From an uncultured Oscillibacter sp. (GTDB taxonomy: Bacteria > Bacillota > Clostridia > Oscillospirales > Oscillospiraceae): a stretch of DNA of 29,240 nt. The position numbers and the translations under genes were made by a program. The number at the start of each line of letters is the position of its first letter. Position 1 is the first letter of the stretch. Below are positions 16,655 to 23,893 of the stretch, one piece after another. Below the pieces are notes generated by a model, which was not told the DNA's origin, searched no databases, and saw only the letters and a program-made list of their open reading frames with translations. The stretch covers positions 1-29,240 of the forward strand of contig CAJUDW010000028.1 in assembly GCA_910584995.1 (NCBI GenBank), given 5' to 3'.

Positions 16655-17364
16655 GATTCCTGCTGATTGGCCGGGGGAAAATGGGGTCCCTTATTGCGGA
16701 GACCGCCAGGGCCAACGGCGACGAGGTGGCCGCCGCCCTGGGGCGGCGGGATCTGGACGCCATCGGGGACAAAAAGGCCGATGTGGTCATCGACTTTTCC
16801 CGCCCGGAAGCCCTGCCGGAGATCGCCTCCTATATCCGCCACACCGGCACCCCACTCCTCTCCGGCACCACCGGGTTTTCCCCGGCGGAAAAGACCCGTC
16901 TGGAAGAACTGGGACAGTACGCCCCGGTCCTCTGGAGCGCCAATTTCTCCCTGGGCGTGGCAGTGTTGTACCGCGCCCTGCGGCAGATCTCCGGCGTCTT
17001 GCAGCCGGACTTCGACATTGAAATCACGGAAACTCACCACAAGCAGAAAGCCGACGCCCCCAGCGGCACCGCCCGCCTGCTGGCGGAGGCCGTAGATCCG
17101 GCCCACGCCCTGACCCCGGTCTATGGCCGTGAGGGCAGCTGCGGCAGGCGGGGCAAATCAGAGATCGGCATCCATGCCCTGCGGGGCGGCACCGTGGCGG
17201 GCACCCATACGGTCCATTTCTTCGGCGTGGACGAGGAACTGGAATTCACCCACCGGGCCGCCAGCCGCCAGATCTTTGTCAACGGGGCCCTGCATATGGC
17301 CCGCCTGCTTCCGGGACGGCCCAACGGGGTCTACGACCTGCAAAAAATTCTGTTTGGAGAGTGA
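16651..17364 (+). CDS. dapB: 4-hydroxy-tetrahydrodipicolinate reductase
   Basis: DapB reduces the DapA product to tetrahydrodipicolinate with NAD(P)H. The 237-residue protein has a compact N-terminal nucleotide-binding fold (FLLIGRGKMG) and the family signature ETHHKQKADAPSGTA with the catalytic His-His and Lys residues. Members of 240-270 residues are usual, so this is a short one, with little before the first strand. The start is a GTG at 16651 that overlaps the dapA stop as GTGA; AAGGAGG sits 10 bases upstream inside dapA, so translation is probably coupled. Its stop likewise nearly abuts the dapH start. Confidence 0.95.
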   Translation: MRFLLIGRGKMGSLIAETARANGDEVAAALGRRDLDAIGDKKADVVIDFSRPEALPEIASYIRHTGTPLLSGTTGFSPAEKTRLEELGQYAPVLWSANFSLGVAVLYRALRQISGVLQPDFDIEITETHHKQKADAPSGTARLLAEAVDPAHALTPVYGREGSCGRRGKSEIGIHALRGGTVAGTHTVHFFGVDEELEFTHRAASRQIFVNGALHMARLLPGRPNGVYDLQKILFGE

Positions 17365-17369
17365 AACCT

Positions 17370-18065
17370 ATGAATGCTCAGGAGATTATTGATTATATTT
17401 CCAATTCCGAAAAAAAGACGCCTGTTAAGGTCTATGTAAACATCTCAGCCCCGGTGGACTTCGGCTCCGCTCAGGTGTTCGGCCAGGGGGACAGCCGGAT
17501 CGTTTTCGGCGACTGGGCCGAACTGGAGGGTATCCTGCGGGAAAACGCCGGGAAAATCACGGACTGCGTGGTGGAAAACGACCGCCGGAACTCCGGCGTC
17601 CCCCTGCTGGATCTGAAGGGCGTGAAGGCCCGGATTGAACCGGGCGCCATCATCCGGGAGAAGGTGGAAATCGGCGAGGGCGCGGTCATCATGATGGGCG
17701 CGGTCATCAACATCGGCGCGGTTGTGGGAAAGGGCACCATGATTGACATGGGCGCCGTCCTGGGCGGCCGCGCAACGGTAGGCGACCGTTGCCACATCGG
17801 CGCGGGGGCCGTCCTGGCCGGGGTGGTGGAACCCGCCTCCGCAACGCCGGTGATTATTGAGGACAACGTGCTGGTAGGCGCAAACGCCGTGGTGATTGAA
17901 GGCGTCCATGTAGGCCGGAACGCCGTGGTGGCTGCCGGGGCGGTGGTGATTGAGGACGTGCCGGAGAACGCCGTGGTGGCAGGCAGCCCTGCCCGGGTCA
18001 TCAAGATGAAAGACGAAAAAACCGAGGGCAAAACCGCCCTGGTGGACGCCCTGCGGAAACTGTGA
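17370..18065 (+). CDS. dapH: Tetrahydrodipicolinate N-acetyltransferase
   Basis: DapH acetylates tetrahydrodipicolinate with acetyl-CoA, which commits the pathway to acetylated intermediates rather than succinylated ones. The 231-residue product is close to B. subtilis DapH/YkuQ (236). An N-terminal alpha/beta part (1-85) is followed by a left-handed beta helix of hexapeptide repeats (about 90-205), visible as IREKVEIGEGAVIMMGAVIN and later copies. VENDRRNSGVPLLDLK is typical of DapH. The ATG at 17370 is chosen because GGAGAG is 8 bases before it; a GTG at 17361 would overlap dapB but has its site too close. It ends the operon before a terminator. Confidence 0.95.
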   Translation: MNAQEIIDYISNSEKKTPVKVYVNISAPVDFGSAQVFGQGDSRIVFGDWAELEGILRENAGKITDCVVENDRRNSGVPLLDLKGVKARIEPGAIIREKVEIGEGAVIMMGAVINIGAVVGKGTMIDMGAVLGGRATVGDRCHIGAGAVLAGVVEPASATPVIIEDNVLVGANAVVIEGVHVGRNAVVAAGAVVIEDVPENAVVAGSPARVIKMKDEKTEGKTALVDALRKL

Positions 18066-18074
18066 GATATATCC

Positions 18075-18106
18075 AAAGCCCCAGCCCCGGCGGGTTGGGG
18101 CTTTTT
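18075..18106 (+). terminator. Terminator of the dapABH operon
   Basis: AAAGCCCCA (18075-18083) pairs with TGGGGCTTT (18096-18104), followed by TT to give a TTTTT run. The 12-base loop is GC-rich. Confidence 0.88.
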
Positions 18107-18162
18107 GACAGCGGCTACAAAATTTAGGACAAAAATTTGGCAGTCTCCCCCGGTGCTTTTGG

Positions 18163-18191
18163 TTGCCCTGCAAGGGCCGGTATGCTATGAT
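18163..18191 (+). promoter_or_regulatory. Promoter for the metallo-beta-lactamase-fold gene
   Basis: TTGCCC (18163-18168), a 17-base spacer and an extended -10 TGCTATGAT (TATGAT at 18186-18191) lie about 30 bases before the start codon. Confidence 0.75.
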
Positions 18192-18221
18192 GGGAAGAAT
18201 AAAGAAAGGGGATGACGGGCC

Positions 18222-19172
18222 ATGCTGCTGCTGGATTTTATCAATGTAGGCAACGGGGATTCCATCCTGATACGGGAGGAGGAAAACGGCCGGAGAAAGT
18301 TTGCCATGCTGGTGGACTGCGGCCACGACTGTCTGGTTCGGGACGACCACCCGGATCCTTTGGACACCCGCTCCCAGCGGATTTATGCGGGGGACTTCCT
18401 GAAACAGCTGGGGATTGACCACCTGGATCTGCTGCTTCTGACCCACTTCCACCGGGATCACGCCGGCGGCCTCGGCCGTGTGTTGGAGTCGGTGGCCGTA
18501 GACCGGCTGCTGTCCACCTATTTCCCGCCGGAGGGCAGCGGCGCCCTGGATCCCGACGGGGACAACGGCCTCCCCAAAACTGCCCGGAACGCCCTGCGCT
18601 GCGTGGATATCTATGCCCAAGCCCTCCGGGACCATCCGGGCCAGGTAGGGGAGTGCGTACAACTTTCCGGCAGCGGGACGGAAGTCCTCCAGCTGACAGA
18701 GGAACTCTCCATGGACATCCTCTTCAGCGACCCCAACTATTACCAGCGGCAGAAAACCGTCTATGACCACGCCTTTCACGGGGAGCGGAACCGCTATGAA
18801 CTGATGCGCTGGTCCAAGTGCATGAATGTGTCCAGCCTCCGCCAGCGGCTGTATTACCACGGGCAGGAGATCGTCCTGGGCGGCGACGCCTACGCCGTGG
18901 TCTGGGACAACGATACCCTGGCCCCCTGCGACATTTTGAAGCTGCCCCACCACGCCTCCCTGTCCTCCACCACCCGCAAAGTCCTGAACCAACTCCAGCC
19001 CAAAACCGTTGTGGTCAGCGTGGCGGCAGGCCGGCCCGACGAGCGGCCCCATCCCTACATCATCTCCCTCCTGCGGGAGTTCACCTCCGATATCCATTTC
19101 ACCGACGCCGTGGACATCCCCGGATTGGTAGAGCCGGCATTCCACCAGTCCGTCCACATGGAAATCCCTTAA
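18222..19172 (+). CDS. ComEC-like metallo-beta-lactamase-fold hydrolase, stand-alone
   Basis: A 316-residue protein with the metallo-beta-lactamase domain of the ComEC/Rec2 C-terminus (COG2333 type). It starts FINVGNGDSILI, as these domains do, then shows the metal-binding THFHRDHAGG (about residues 75-84), GGDAYAV for the bridging Asp, and LPHHASLSST for the last His. There is no signal peptide and no ComEC membrane channel, so it acts in the cytoplasm and is not a full DNA-uptake protein. Its substrate is unknown; nuclease or phosphodiesterase activity is the usual guess. AAAGGGG precedes the ATG. The YCII gene follows after 24 bases and is probably in the same operon. Confidence 0.85.
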   Translation: MLLLDFINVGNGDSILIREEENGRRKFAMLVDCGHDCLVRDDHPDPLDTRSQRIYAGDFLKQLGIDHLDLLLLTHFHRDHAGGLGRVLESVAVDRLLSTYFPPEGSGALDPDGDNGLPKTARNALRCVDIYAQALRDHPGQVGECVQLSGSGTEVLQLTEELSMDILFSDPNYYQRQKTVYDHAFHGERNRYELMRWSKCMNVSSLRQRLYYHGQEIVLGGDAYAVVWDNDTLAPCDILKLPHHASLSSTTRKVLNQLQPKTVVVSVAAGRPDERPHPYIISLLREFTSDIHFTDAVDIPGLVEPAFHQSVHMEIP

Positions 19173-19196
19173 ATTTCGGAAATATTGAGGTATATT

Positions 19197-19496
19197 ATGG
19201 AAAAATGGCTCTATGTCATGACAATTAAAAAAAGCAAAACCTACAACCGCGTAACCAAGGCCGTTATCACGGAGCATGTGGAAAATCTGAGACGGCTGGA
19301 TGCTGAGGGGAAAATCGAACTCTGCGGCCCCTTCAAGGGGTATCCGGGCGTGGCCGGAATGGTCATTTTCAAAACGGAGACCTACGAGGAGGCCGAGGCC
19401 CTCTGCCAGCAGGAGCCGCTTGTGACGGGAGGCTTTGCCACGTATGGGCTGGCATCCCTGCAAGTGGCCTGCAAGGAAAACAATTACCTGCTGTAA
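19197..19496 (+). CDS. YCII-related domain protein
   Basis: A 99-residue protein with the YCII (YciI-like) ferredoxin-fold domain. It begins WLYVMTIKKS as the first strand, then the helix VTKAVITEHVENLRRLDAEGK with the conserved His, GKIELCGPF, and EEAEALCQQEPLVTGGFATY, the usual end. The biochemical role of the family is not established; a His-Asp pair in some members suggests an enzyme. The ATG at 19197 is preceded by TTGAGGT with six bases between. It ends shortly before a strong two-way terminator. Confidence 0.85.
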   Translation: MEKWLYVMTIKKSKTYNRVTKAVITEHVENLRRLDAEGKIELCGPFKGYPGVAGMVIFKTETYEEAEALCQQEPLVTGGFATYGLASLQVACKENNYLL

Positions 19497-19542
19497 GCGC
19501 AATCTTTTCCCGCCGCGTACACTTTTTCCAAACAACGCAGGC

Positions 19543-19577
19543 AAAAGGGACAGGAGGCTTTGCCTCCTGTCCCTTTT
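19543..19577 (+). terminator. Bidirectional terminator between YCII and iolG
   Basis: A perfect 16-bp stem, AAAAGGGACAGGAGGC (19543-19558) with its complement at 19562-19577, encloses TTT. The A/T ends give a U-run on both strands, so it serves the plus-strand MBL-YCII unit and the minus-strand iolEG unit. Confidence 0.92.
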
Positions 19578-19591
19578 CATATACCAGATGC

Positions 19592-20629
19592 TTACTTGTA
19601 CATCTCCGGCTTTTCCATGGTCTCCACCTTCAGGAACTGAGAGGTCCCACGGGAGGCGTTCAGTGCGTCGCCGGCCACGCAGGCAACATAGCCATCCCAG
19701 GAGGAGGGGCCGGTGAGTTTGCCGGCGTGGACAGACTCCACCCACTTGCAGAACTCAATGTCATAGGCCTCGATGAACCGCTCTTTCCAGTCGGTCATGA
19801 TGGGCATGGACTCGGCGGGATTCAGGGTATCCCAGCCGGCGGGACGGGAGCGGCGGACCACGGCGTAGGGGTCGGGCAGCTTCACGGTGCCGTTCTCGCA
19901 GACCACTTCGCACTGGATGTCATAGCCGTAGCCGTCGGCCACCTGGACCTCCACGTCGATGAAGCAGCCCTTCTTGGTGCGCATCAGCATGACCTGGGGG
20001 TTGTCATAGCCCTTGTCGGAGTTGGCGGACTGGCGCACCTTCACGCACTGCACGTCCTCATACTCGTCGTCCAGCAGCCAGCGGCAGATGTCCAGTTCGT
20101 GGATAGCCACGTTGGTCACGCCGTTCTCGGTCTTGAAGCCCGGGCCCTGGGCCACATTCCGGTGGCAGGCCTTGATCACCAAGGGCGCGCCGATTTCGCC
20201 GGACTCGATGATCCGCTTCATCTCCGCGTAACCCCGGTCATAATGGCGCATGAAGCCCACCTGCACCAGGCGCTTGCCGATCTCCAGTTCCCGGTTGATG
20301 ATCTCCTCGCAGTCCTTGGCATTCTGGCTCAGGGGCTTCTCGCAGAAGCACCACTTCTCCTCCGCCAGGGTCTTCATCACGTAGTCGTGATGGGTGGGAT
20401 CGATGGAGGTGATGACAACGGCCTCCACATCGGGATCCTTGATCATGCCGTCGCAGTCATTGCCATAGGACTTGATGCCGTACTTGGCGGCAGTATCGTC
20501 GGCAGCGGCAGCCACGTAGTCGCTGACAGCCACGACCGTGGCGCCGGGGACGGTCTCGATGATCCGGCGGCAGTGATCCTTGCCAATGGCGCCGCAGCCG
20601 ATAATGCCGATTTTCAGAACTTTATCCAT
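19592..20629 (-). CDS. iolG: Gfo/Idh/MocA oxidoreductase, probable inositol 2-dehydrogenase
   Basis: A 345-residue NAD-dependent sugar or polyol dehydrogenase. The N-terminal Rossmann fold begins KIGIIGCGAIGKDHCRRI, and the family EKP motif appears in CFCEKPLSQ. HELDICRWLL holds the active-site His/Asp pair of inositol dehydrogenases, about position 190. Myo-inositol is the likely substrate, oxidised to 2-keto-inositol, because the gene upstream encodes the next enzyme, IolE. AAGGAAGG precedes the ATG at 20629. The usual iolB, C, D, J genes and a transporter are absent from the window. Scyllo-inositol or another cyclitol is possible. Confidence 0.85.
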   Translation of the reverse strand: MDKVLKIGIIGCGAIGKDHCRRIIETVPGATVVAVSDYVAAAADDTAAKYGIKSYGNDCDGMIKDPDVEAVVITSIDPTHHDYVMKTLAEEKWCFCEKPLSQNAKDCEEIINRELEIGKRLVQVGFMRHYDRGYAEMKRIIESGEIGAPLVIKACHRNVAQGPGFKTENGVTNVAIHELDICRWLLDDEYEDVQCVKVRQSANSDKGYDNPQVMLMRTKKGCFIDVEVQVADGYGYDIQCEVVCENGTVKLPDPYAVVRRSRPAGWDTLNPAESMPIMTDWKERFIEAYDIEFCKWVESVHAGKLTGPSSWDGYVACVAGDALNASRGTSQFLKVETMEKPEMYK

Positions 20630-20698
20630 GATAATCAACCTTCCTTTTTTATTGATAATTGATGGGAAATTTTACTTTCGGATTGGGGCTCCCCAGGC

Positions 20699-21601
20699 TT
20701 ACAGCCCAGTGTGCTCCTTGATGTACTTCCGGCCCTTCATGGCGTACTCCAGAGGATTGGCCTTGGCGGGATCCTGCTCGGCCTCCACCAGCAGCCAGCC
20801 CTGGTAACCGGCGTCCGCCAGCACCTTGAAGACGGGATCGAAGTTCACATCGCCGTCCCCGGGGACGGTAAACGCGCCGTTCCGCACAGACTGGAGAAAA
20901 CTCCAGTTGTTCTTCCGGGCCTCTTCCACCACAGGGAGGCGCATATCCTTCAGATGCACATGGCCCACACGATCCACATACTTCTTCAGCATCGCCAGGG
21001 GATCCTCCCCGGCAAAGGTGAAGTGGCCGGTGTCGTAGCAGAGGAACACGTAACGGGGATCGGTGTTGCTCATCATGCGGTCGGTCTCCTCGCTGGTCTG
21101 GACCACAGTGCCCATGTGATGATGGAAGCACAGCTTGAAGCCCCGGTCAGCGGCAATCTTGCCCAGATGATCCAGGCCCTTGCAGAAACGGTCCCACTCG
21201 GCATCGTCCATGACATGCTTGTGGCCGCCGGTGAGGACAGGGGTGTCCATCTTGCCTTGGATGGAGTAACTCTGCTCGCTGACGTTGATGCGGTTGGCGC
21301 CTACGGCCTCCAGGAAATCCAGGTTGGCGATGAAGTCCTTCTCCTCTTCCTCCATGGGGCGGGTCAGGATGAAGGAGGAATACCAGCGGCTGGCAATCCG
21401 CATACCCCGCAGGTCCAGGGCCTTTTTCAGTTCCGCAGGGTCAGAGGGATACTTGTTGCCGATCTCGCAGCCGGTGAAGCCTGCCAGGGCCATTTCGCTG
21501 ACGATCTGCTGGAAGGTGTTTTCCGCACCCAGTTCCGGCATATCGTCGTTGCACCAGCCGATGGGCGCAATGCCAAGGGATACGGTCTTGGAATCAAACA
21601 T
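20699..21601 (-). CDS. iolE: Inosose dehydratase-like sugar isomerase/epimerase (IolE)
   Basis: A 300-residue TIM-barrel protein of the xylose isomerase-like family. It starts GIAPIGWCNDDMPELG, the hallmark N-terminus of IolE, 2-keto-myo-inositol dehydratase, and its length matches (about 297). Metal ligands can be seen in KLCFHHHMGT, CYDTGHF and VHLKDMR and in a late LVEAEQD. The enzyme would remove water from the IolG product. AAGGAGG lies 9 bases before the ATG at 21601. iolG follows after 69 bases with no terminator between, so both are one transcript from the promoter at 21734-21762, with a dyad in the leader. Confidence 0.9.
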   Translation of the reverse strand: MFDSKTVSLGIAPIGWCNDDMPELGAENTFQQIVSEMALAGFTGCEIGNKYPSDPAELKKALDLRGMRIASRWYSSFILTRPMEEEEKDFIANLDFLEAVGANRINVSEQSYSIQGKMDTPVLTGGHKHVMDDAEWDRFCKGLDHLGKIAADRGFKLCFHHHMGTVVQTSEETDRMMSNTDPRYVFLCYDTGHFTFAGEDPLAMLKKYVDRVGHVHLKDMRLPVVEEARKNNWSFLQSVRNGAFTVPGDGDVNFDPVFKVLADAGYQGWLLVEAEQDPAKANPLEYAMKGRKYIKEHTGL

Positions 21602-21680
21602 GGGAATCGTCCTCCTTAAAATAATAATGGAACTATCCGAAAATTGTGATAGGAACAAGGGCGTCAGCATCTTTCCCGGC

Positions 21681-21704
21681 GTTTCTGTGTCCGTACACAT
21701 AAAC
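21681..21704. promoter_or_regulatory. Interrupted dyad in the iolEG leader
   Basis: GTTT-c-TGTGT-CCGT-ACACA-ta-AAAC forms an inverted repeat about 23 bases into the predicted transcript. A repressor bound there would block iolEG. No regulator gene is adjacent. Confidence 0.4.
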
Positions 21705-21733
21705 ATTTGGAAAGCGCCTTGTCTCATGAGATG

Positions 21734-21762
21734 AAAATAGCATTATTTCTCGGAAAAATCAA
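21734..21762 (-). promoter_or_regulatory. iolEG promoter
   Basis: Minus-strand TTGATT (21757-21762), a 17-base spacer and an extended -10 TGCTATTTT (TATTTT at 21734-21739) give a transcript starting near 21727, with a leader of about 125 bases. Confidence 0.5.
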
Positions 21763-21951
21763 TGGGTTTTCCAACGGACTTTCAATTTTTTCCGAATTAG
21801 CCAAAGGGGCCCCGGCGTTTTTTGCAGATATGTCAGATTGCTGCCAAAAATTTGCGTGCTCTTTTGGTTGTTTACAAAATATAGCTTTTTTCTTCCTGAA
21901 AAAGGGTATATACTGTGTTTGGAAGTTTTACAACAGGAAAAGGAGTTTTGG

Positions 21952-22923
21952 ATGAAAGCACTACGGCAAGCCGCCGCCCTTCTGGCGGCACTGATGCTGA
22001 CGGTTTCCACCGTTCAGGCGGCAGAACCGGCGCAGAACACGGCGGAACCGGCATCCGCCGGAGCGGAAACAGCGCAGGAGCCCATCCCTCAGGAGGACTG
22101 GAATCTGCTGCTGGTCAACCCCTGGAACCCCCTGCCGGAGGATTTCTCCGTAGAACTGGCCAACCTTCCCAACGGCCTCCAGGTGGACAAGCGCATCCTG
22201 GAGGATCTGAACGCCATGCTGGATGCCTGCCGCCAGGCAGGGCTGCGGCCTCTGGTCTGTTCCGCTTACCGCACCAACGCCACCCAGACGCGCCTTCATA
22301 AGAACAAGATCTACCGCCTCCGGGCCTCCGGCTGGAACTGGGAGGACGCCCCCCGGGAGGCGGCCCGCTGGGTGGCGGTTCCCGGCACCAGTGAACACGA
22401 AACAGGCCTGGCCGTAGACATTGTGGCCTCCAGCTATCAGGTTTTGAACAAGCGGCAGGAAAAGACGGCGGAACAGCAGTGGCTGATGGAGCACTGCTGG
22501 GAGTACGGGTTCATCCTGCGCTACCCTTCGGAGAAAAGCGAGATCACCGGCATCGGCTATGAGCCCTGGCACTACCGGTACGTGGGACGGGAAACCGCCC
22601 CGGCCATCCGGGAAAGCGGCCTCTGCCTAGAGGAGTACATCACAGCCCTGAAGGCTGCGGAAAGCGCGGGCATCCCCGGGGCGCAGGCGGCAGATCCGGA
22701 AACCGCCGCACCCAGCGCCGCCGCGCCGGATACGCCCCCCGCCGAAACCGGGCCGGTTCCTGATGCCGGGCAGGACGCAGATCCCGGCGGAACTGCGCAG
22801 CCCCCTTCCGCGCCGGATACTGCCGCCACGCCGGATACCCCACCCGTTCCCGGTTCCCCCGCCGCCGATCAGGCGGCAGATCCGGGAAACCCTCCCCCAG
22901 ACGAAACAGTCCATACCTCTTGA
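21952..22923 (+). CDS. Secreted D-alanyl-D-alanine carboxypeptidase, VanY/M15B family
   Basis: A 323-residue exported enzyme. Residues 1-23 are a signal peptide ending VQA, with cleavage likely before AEP. The M15B domain spans about 48-230: SAYRT (104-108), SEHETGLAVDI with Zn ligands H149 and D156, and EPWHYRYVG with E204 as the base and H207 as the third ligand. It would trim the terminal D-Ala from stem peptides. Residues 235-323 are a low-complexity Pro/Ala/Asp tail, likely a flexible wall-spanning stretch; no LPXTG or membrane anchor follows. AAAAGGAG lies 6 bases before the ATG. A -10-like TATACT (21909-21914) is upstream with a poor -35. There is no sign of a van resistance cluster; a housekeeping role is more likely. 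Confidence 0.92.
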   Translation: MKALRQAAALLAALMLTVSTVQAAEPAQNTAEPASAGAETAQEPIPQEDWNLLLVNPWNPLPEDFSVELANLPNGLQVDKRILEDLNAMLDACRQAGLRPLVCSAYRTNATQTRLHKNKIYRLRASGWNWEDAPREAARWVAVPGTSEHETGLAVDIVASSYQVLNKRQEKTAEQQWLMEHCWEYGFILRYPSEKSEITGIGYEPWHYRYVGRETAPAIRESGLCLEEYITALKAAESAGIPGAQAADPETAAPSAAAPDTPPAETGPVPDAGQDADPGGTAQPPSAPDTAATPDTPPVPGSPAADQAADPGNPPPDETVHTS

Positions 22924-23053
22924 ATATCAGAAAGGCCCTTTTTTACGGGATGAAGCACACAGGCGGCTTAATCCTTGCAGAAGGGCCGTTCCTTGGAAAG
23001 CTGCCGGCGTCCCGAAACAGCTGTATCCCGGATCATAAGGAGGAGATCTTTCT

Positions 23054-23455
23054 ATGATTTTCTGGCTGTTCATGCTGATCATGACCTTGGCAACCCCTTT
23101 GACCATGCTGATTCTCGGCAGGCGGTTCATGCGATCCCCTCCCCAAGAGATCTCCGCCGCTTTCGGCTACCGGACAAACCGCTCCTGCCAAAACCACGAC
23201 ACCTGGGAATTCGCCCACCGCTTCTGCGGCAGGCTATGGTACAGATGGGGCCTTATTCTGCTGCCGCTGTCTGTCCTCGTCATGCTCCTGTTCTTTGACC
23301 GGGACATGGCCGCGATAAGCACGGCGGGCGCGGCACTCTGCGGCGTCCAGTTCCTGCCGCTGGCGGGAACCATTTTCCCAACGGAGGCGGCGCTGAAACG
23401 TGCTTTTGACGAGGACGGAAACCGCCGTTTCTCCGGCCCCCCGGCAGATTTTTAA
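23054..23455 (+). CDS. SdpI-family membrane protein
   Basis: A 133-residue membrane protein with two or three membrane segments (about 1-22, 64-80 and 87-107) around a soluble loop. The loop has the SdpI-family pattern: FGYRTNRS, then NHDTWEFAHRFCG. B. subtilis SdpI gives immunity to the SdpC toxin and senses it, but most short homologues have unknown roles. AAGGAGG lies 10 bases before the ATG. No toxin gene resembling sdpC is near. The 130 bases upstream hold no clear promoter or terminator, so read-through from the carboxypeptidase gene is possible. Confidence 0.8.
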   Translation: MIFWLFMLIMTLATPLTMLILGRRFMRSPPQEISAAFGYRTNRSCQNHDTWEFAHRFCGRLWYRWGLILLPLSVLVMLLFFDRDMAAISTAGAALCGVQFLPLAGTIFPTEAALKRAFDEDGNRRFSGPPADF

Positions 23456-23472
23456 AAAAATTTCTCGGTAAT

Positions 23473-23501
23473 GCATATTTTGCTTCCTTCCGGCCAGAAT
23501 A
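23473..23501 (+). promoter_or_regulatory. Possible SigG (forespore) promoter
   Basis: GCATA (23473-23477), 17 bases, then CAGAATA (23495-23501) fit the SigG pattern GNATR-17/18-CATNNTA with one mismatch. It lies 38 bases before the microprotein start. A SigA promoter is not evident there. Confidence 0.4.
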
Positions 23502-23539
23502 AGCCCTGTATCCAAATGGCCGAAAGGAGGTGTTCCCTC

Positions 23540-23644
23540 ATGGCGCAGAACAACCGCGAGAATAATCAGAACCAGAACCAGAATCAGCAGCAGAACAACC
23601 AGAACCAGGAGCAGAAGCGCAACCAGAAGGAAAACCGCAAGTAA
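23540..23644 (+). CDS. Asn/Gln-rich 34-residue microprotein
   Basis: The frame opens MAQNNRENNQNQNQNQ and ends EQKRNQKENRK; 22 of 34 residues are Asn or Gln and the rest are mostly charged. It is too short for usual gene callers, but support is good: a near-perfect AAAGGAGGTG lies 7 bases before the ATG, a possible SigG promoter precedes it, and a strong terminator starts 23 bases after the stop. The bias resembles the Gln/Asn-rich gamma-type small acid-soluble spore proteins, but it lacks their repeats and aromatic residues, so that is only an analogy. I do not recognise the family. There is no signal peptide or cysteine, and the chain is probably disordered. Confidence 0.75.
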   Translation: MAQNNRENNQNQNQNQQQNNQNQEQKRNQKENRK

Positions 23645-23666
23645 TTGCGGACATCCGATAAAGAAA

Positions 23667-23709
23667 GCGGCGGACCTTGTCTCAATTGAAAGGTCCGCCG
23701 CAATTTTTT
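23667..23709 (+). terminator. Terminator after the microprotein gene
   Basis: GCGGCGGACCTT (23667-23678) pairs perfectly with 23690-23701 around an 11-base loop, followed by AATTTTTT. Confidence 0.9.
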
Positions 23710-23829
23710 CTCTTTCTCCGCTCCCTCAACTTCCGGTTATCGTACCGTCCAGCTTACCCTTCAAGGCCTATCCCGTGGATTTGCCGGACTGCCTATCCGC
23801 ACGAAAGGTAAAGGCGCCCAATTTTTTCA

Positions 23830-23858
23830 TTGCATTATATCGTCAAAAAGAATATAAT
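23830..23858 (+). promoter_or_regulatory. ktrBA promoter
   Basis: TTGCAT (23830-23835), a 17-base spacer and a consensus TATAAT (23853-23858) lie about 35 bases before the ktrB GTG. The leader is too short for a c-di-AMP riboswitch. Confidence 0.8.
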
Positions 23859-23893
23859 AAACTAAATTTTGCAGAGAAAGGGGGGACGCGCCC

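Noticed and set aside
17445..19745. 766-codon minus-strand frame opposite dapH, the MBL gene and YCII
   Set aside because: It spans two terminators and three supported genes on the other strand and has no domain signature.
21952..22923. Vancomycin-resistance vanY
   Set aside because: No vanRS, vanHAX or vanZ genes nearby; M15B carboxypeptidases of this kind are common housekeeping proteins.
23711..23893. c-di-AMP riboswitch before ktrBA
   Set aside because: The consensus promoter leaves only about 30 bases of leader, and the upstream sequence lacks the ydaO-type core.
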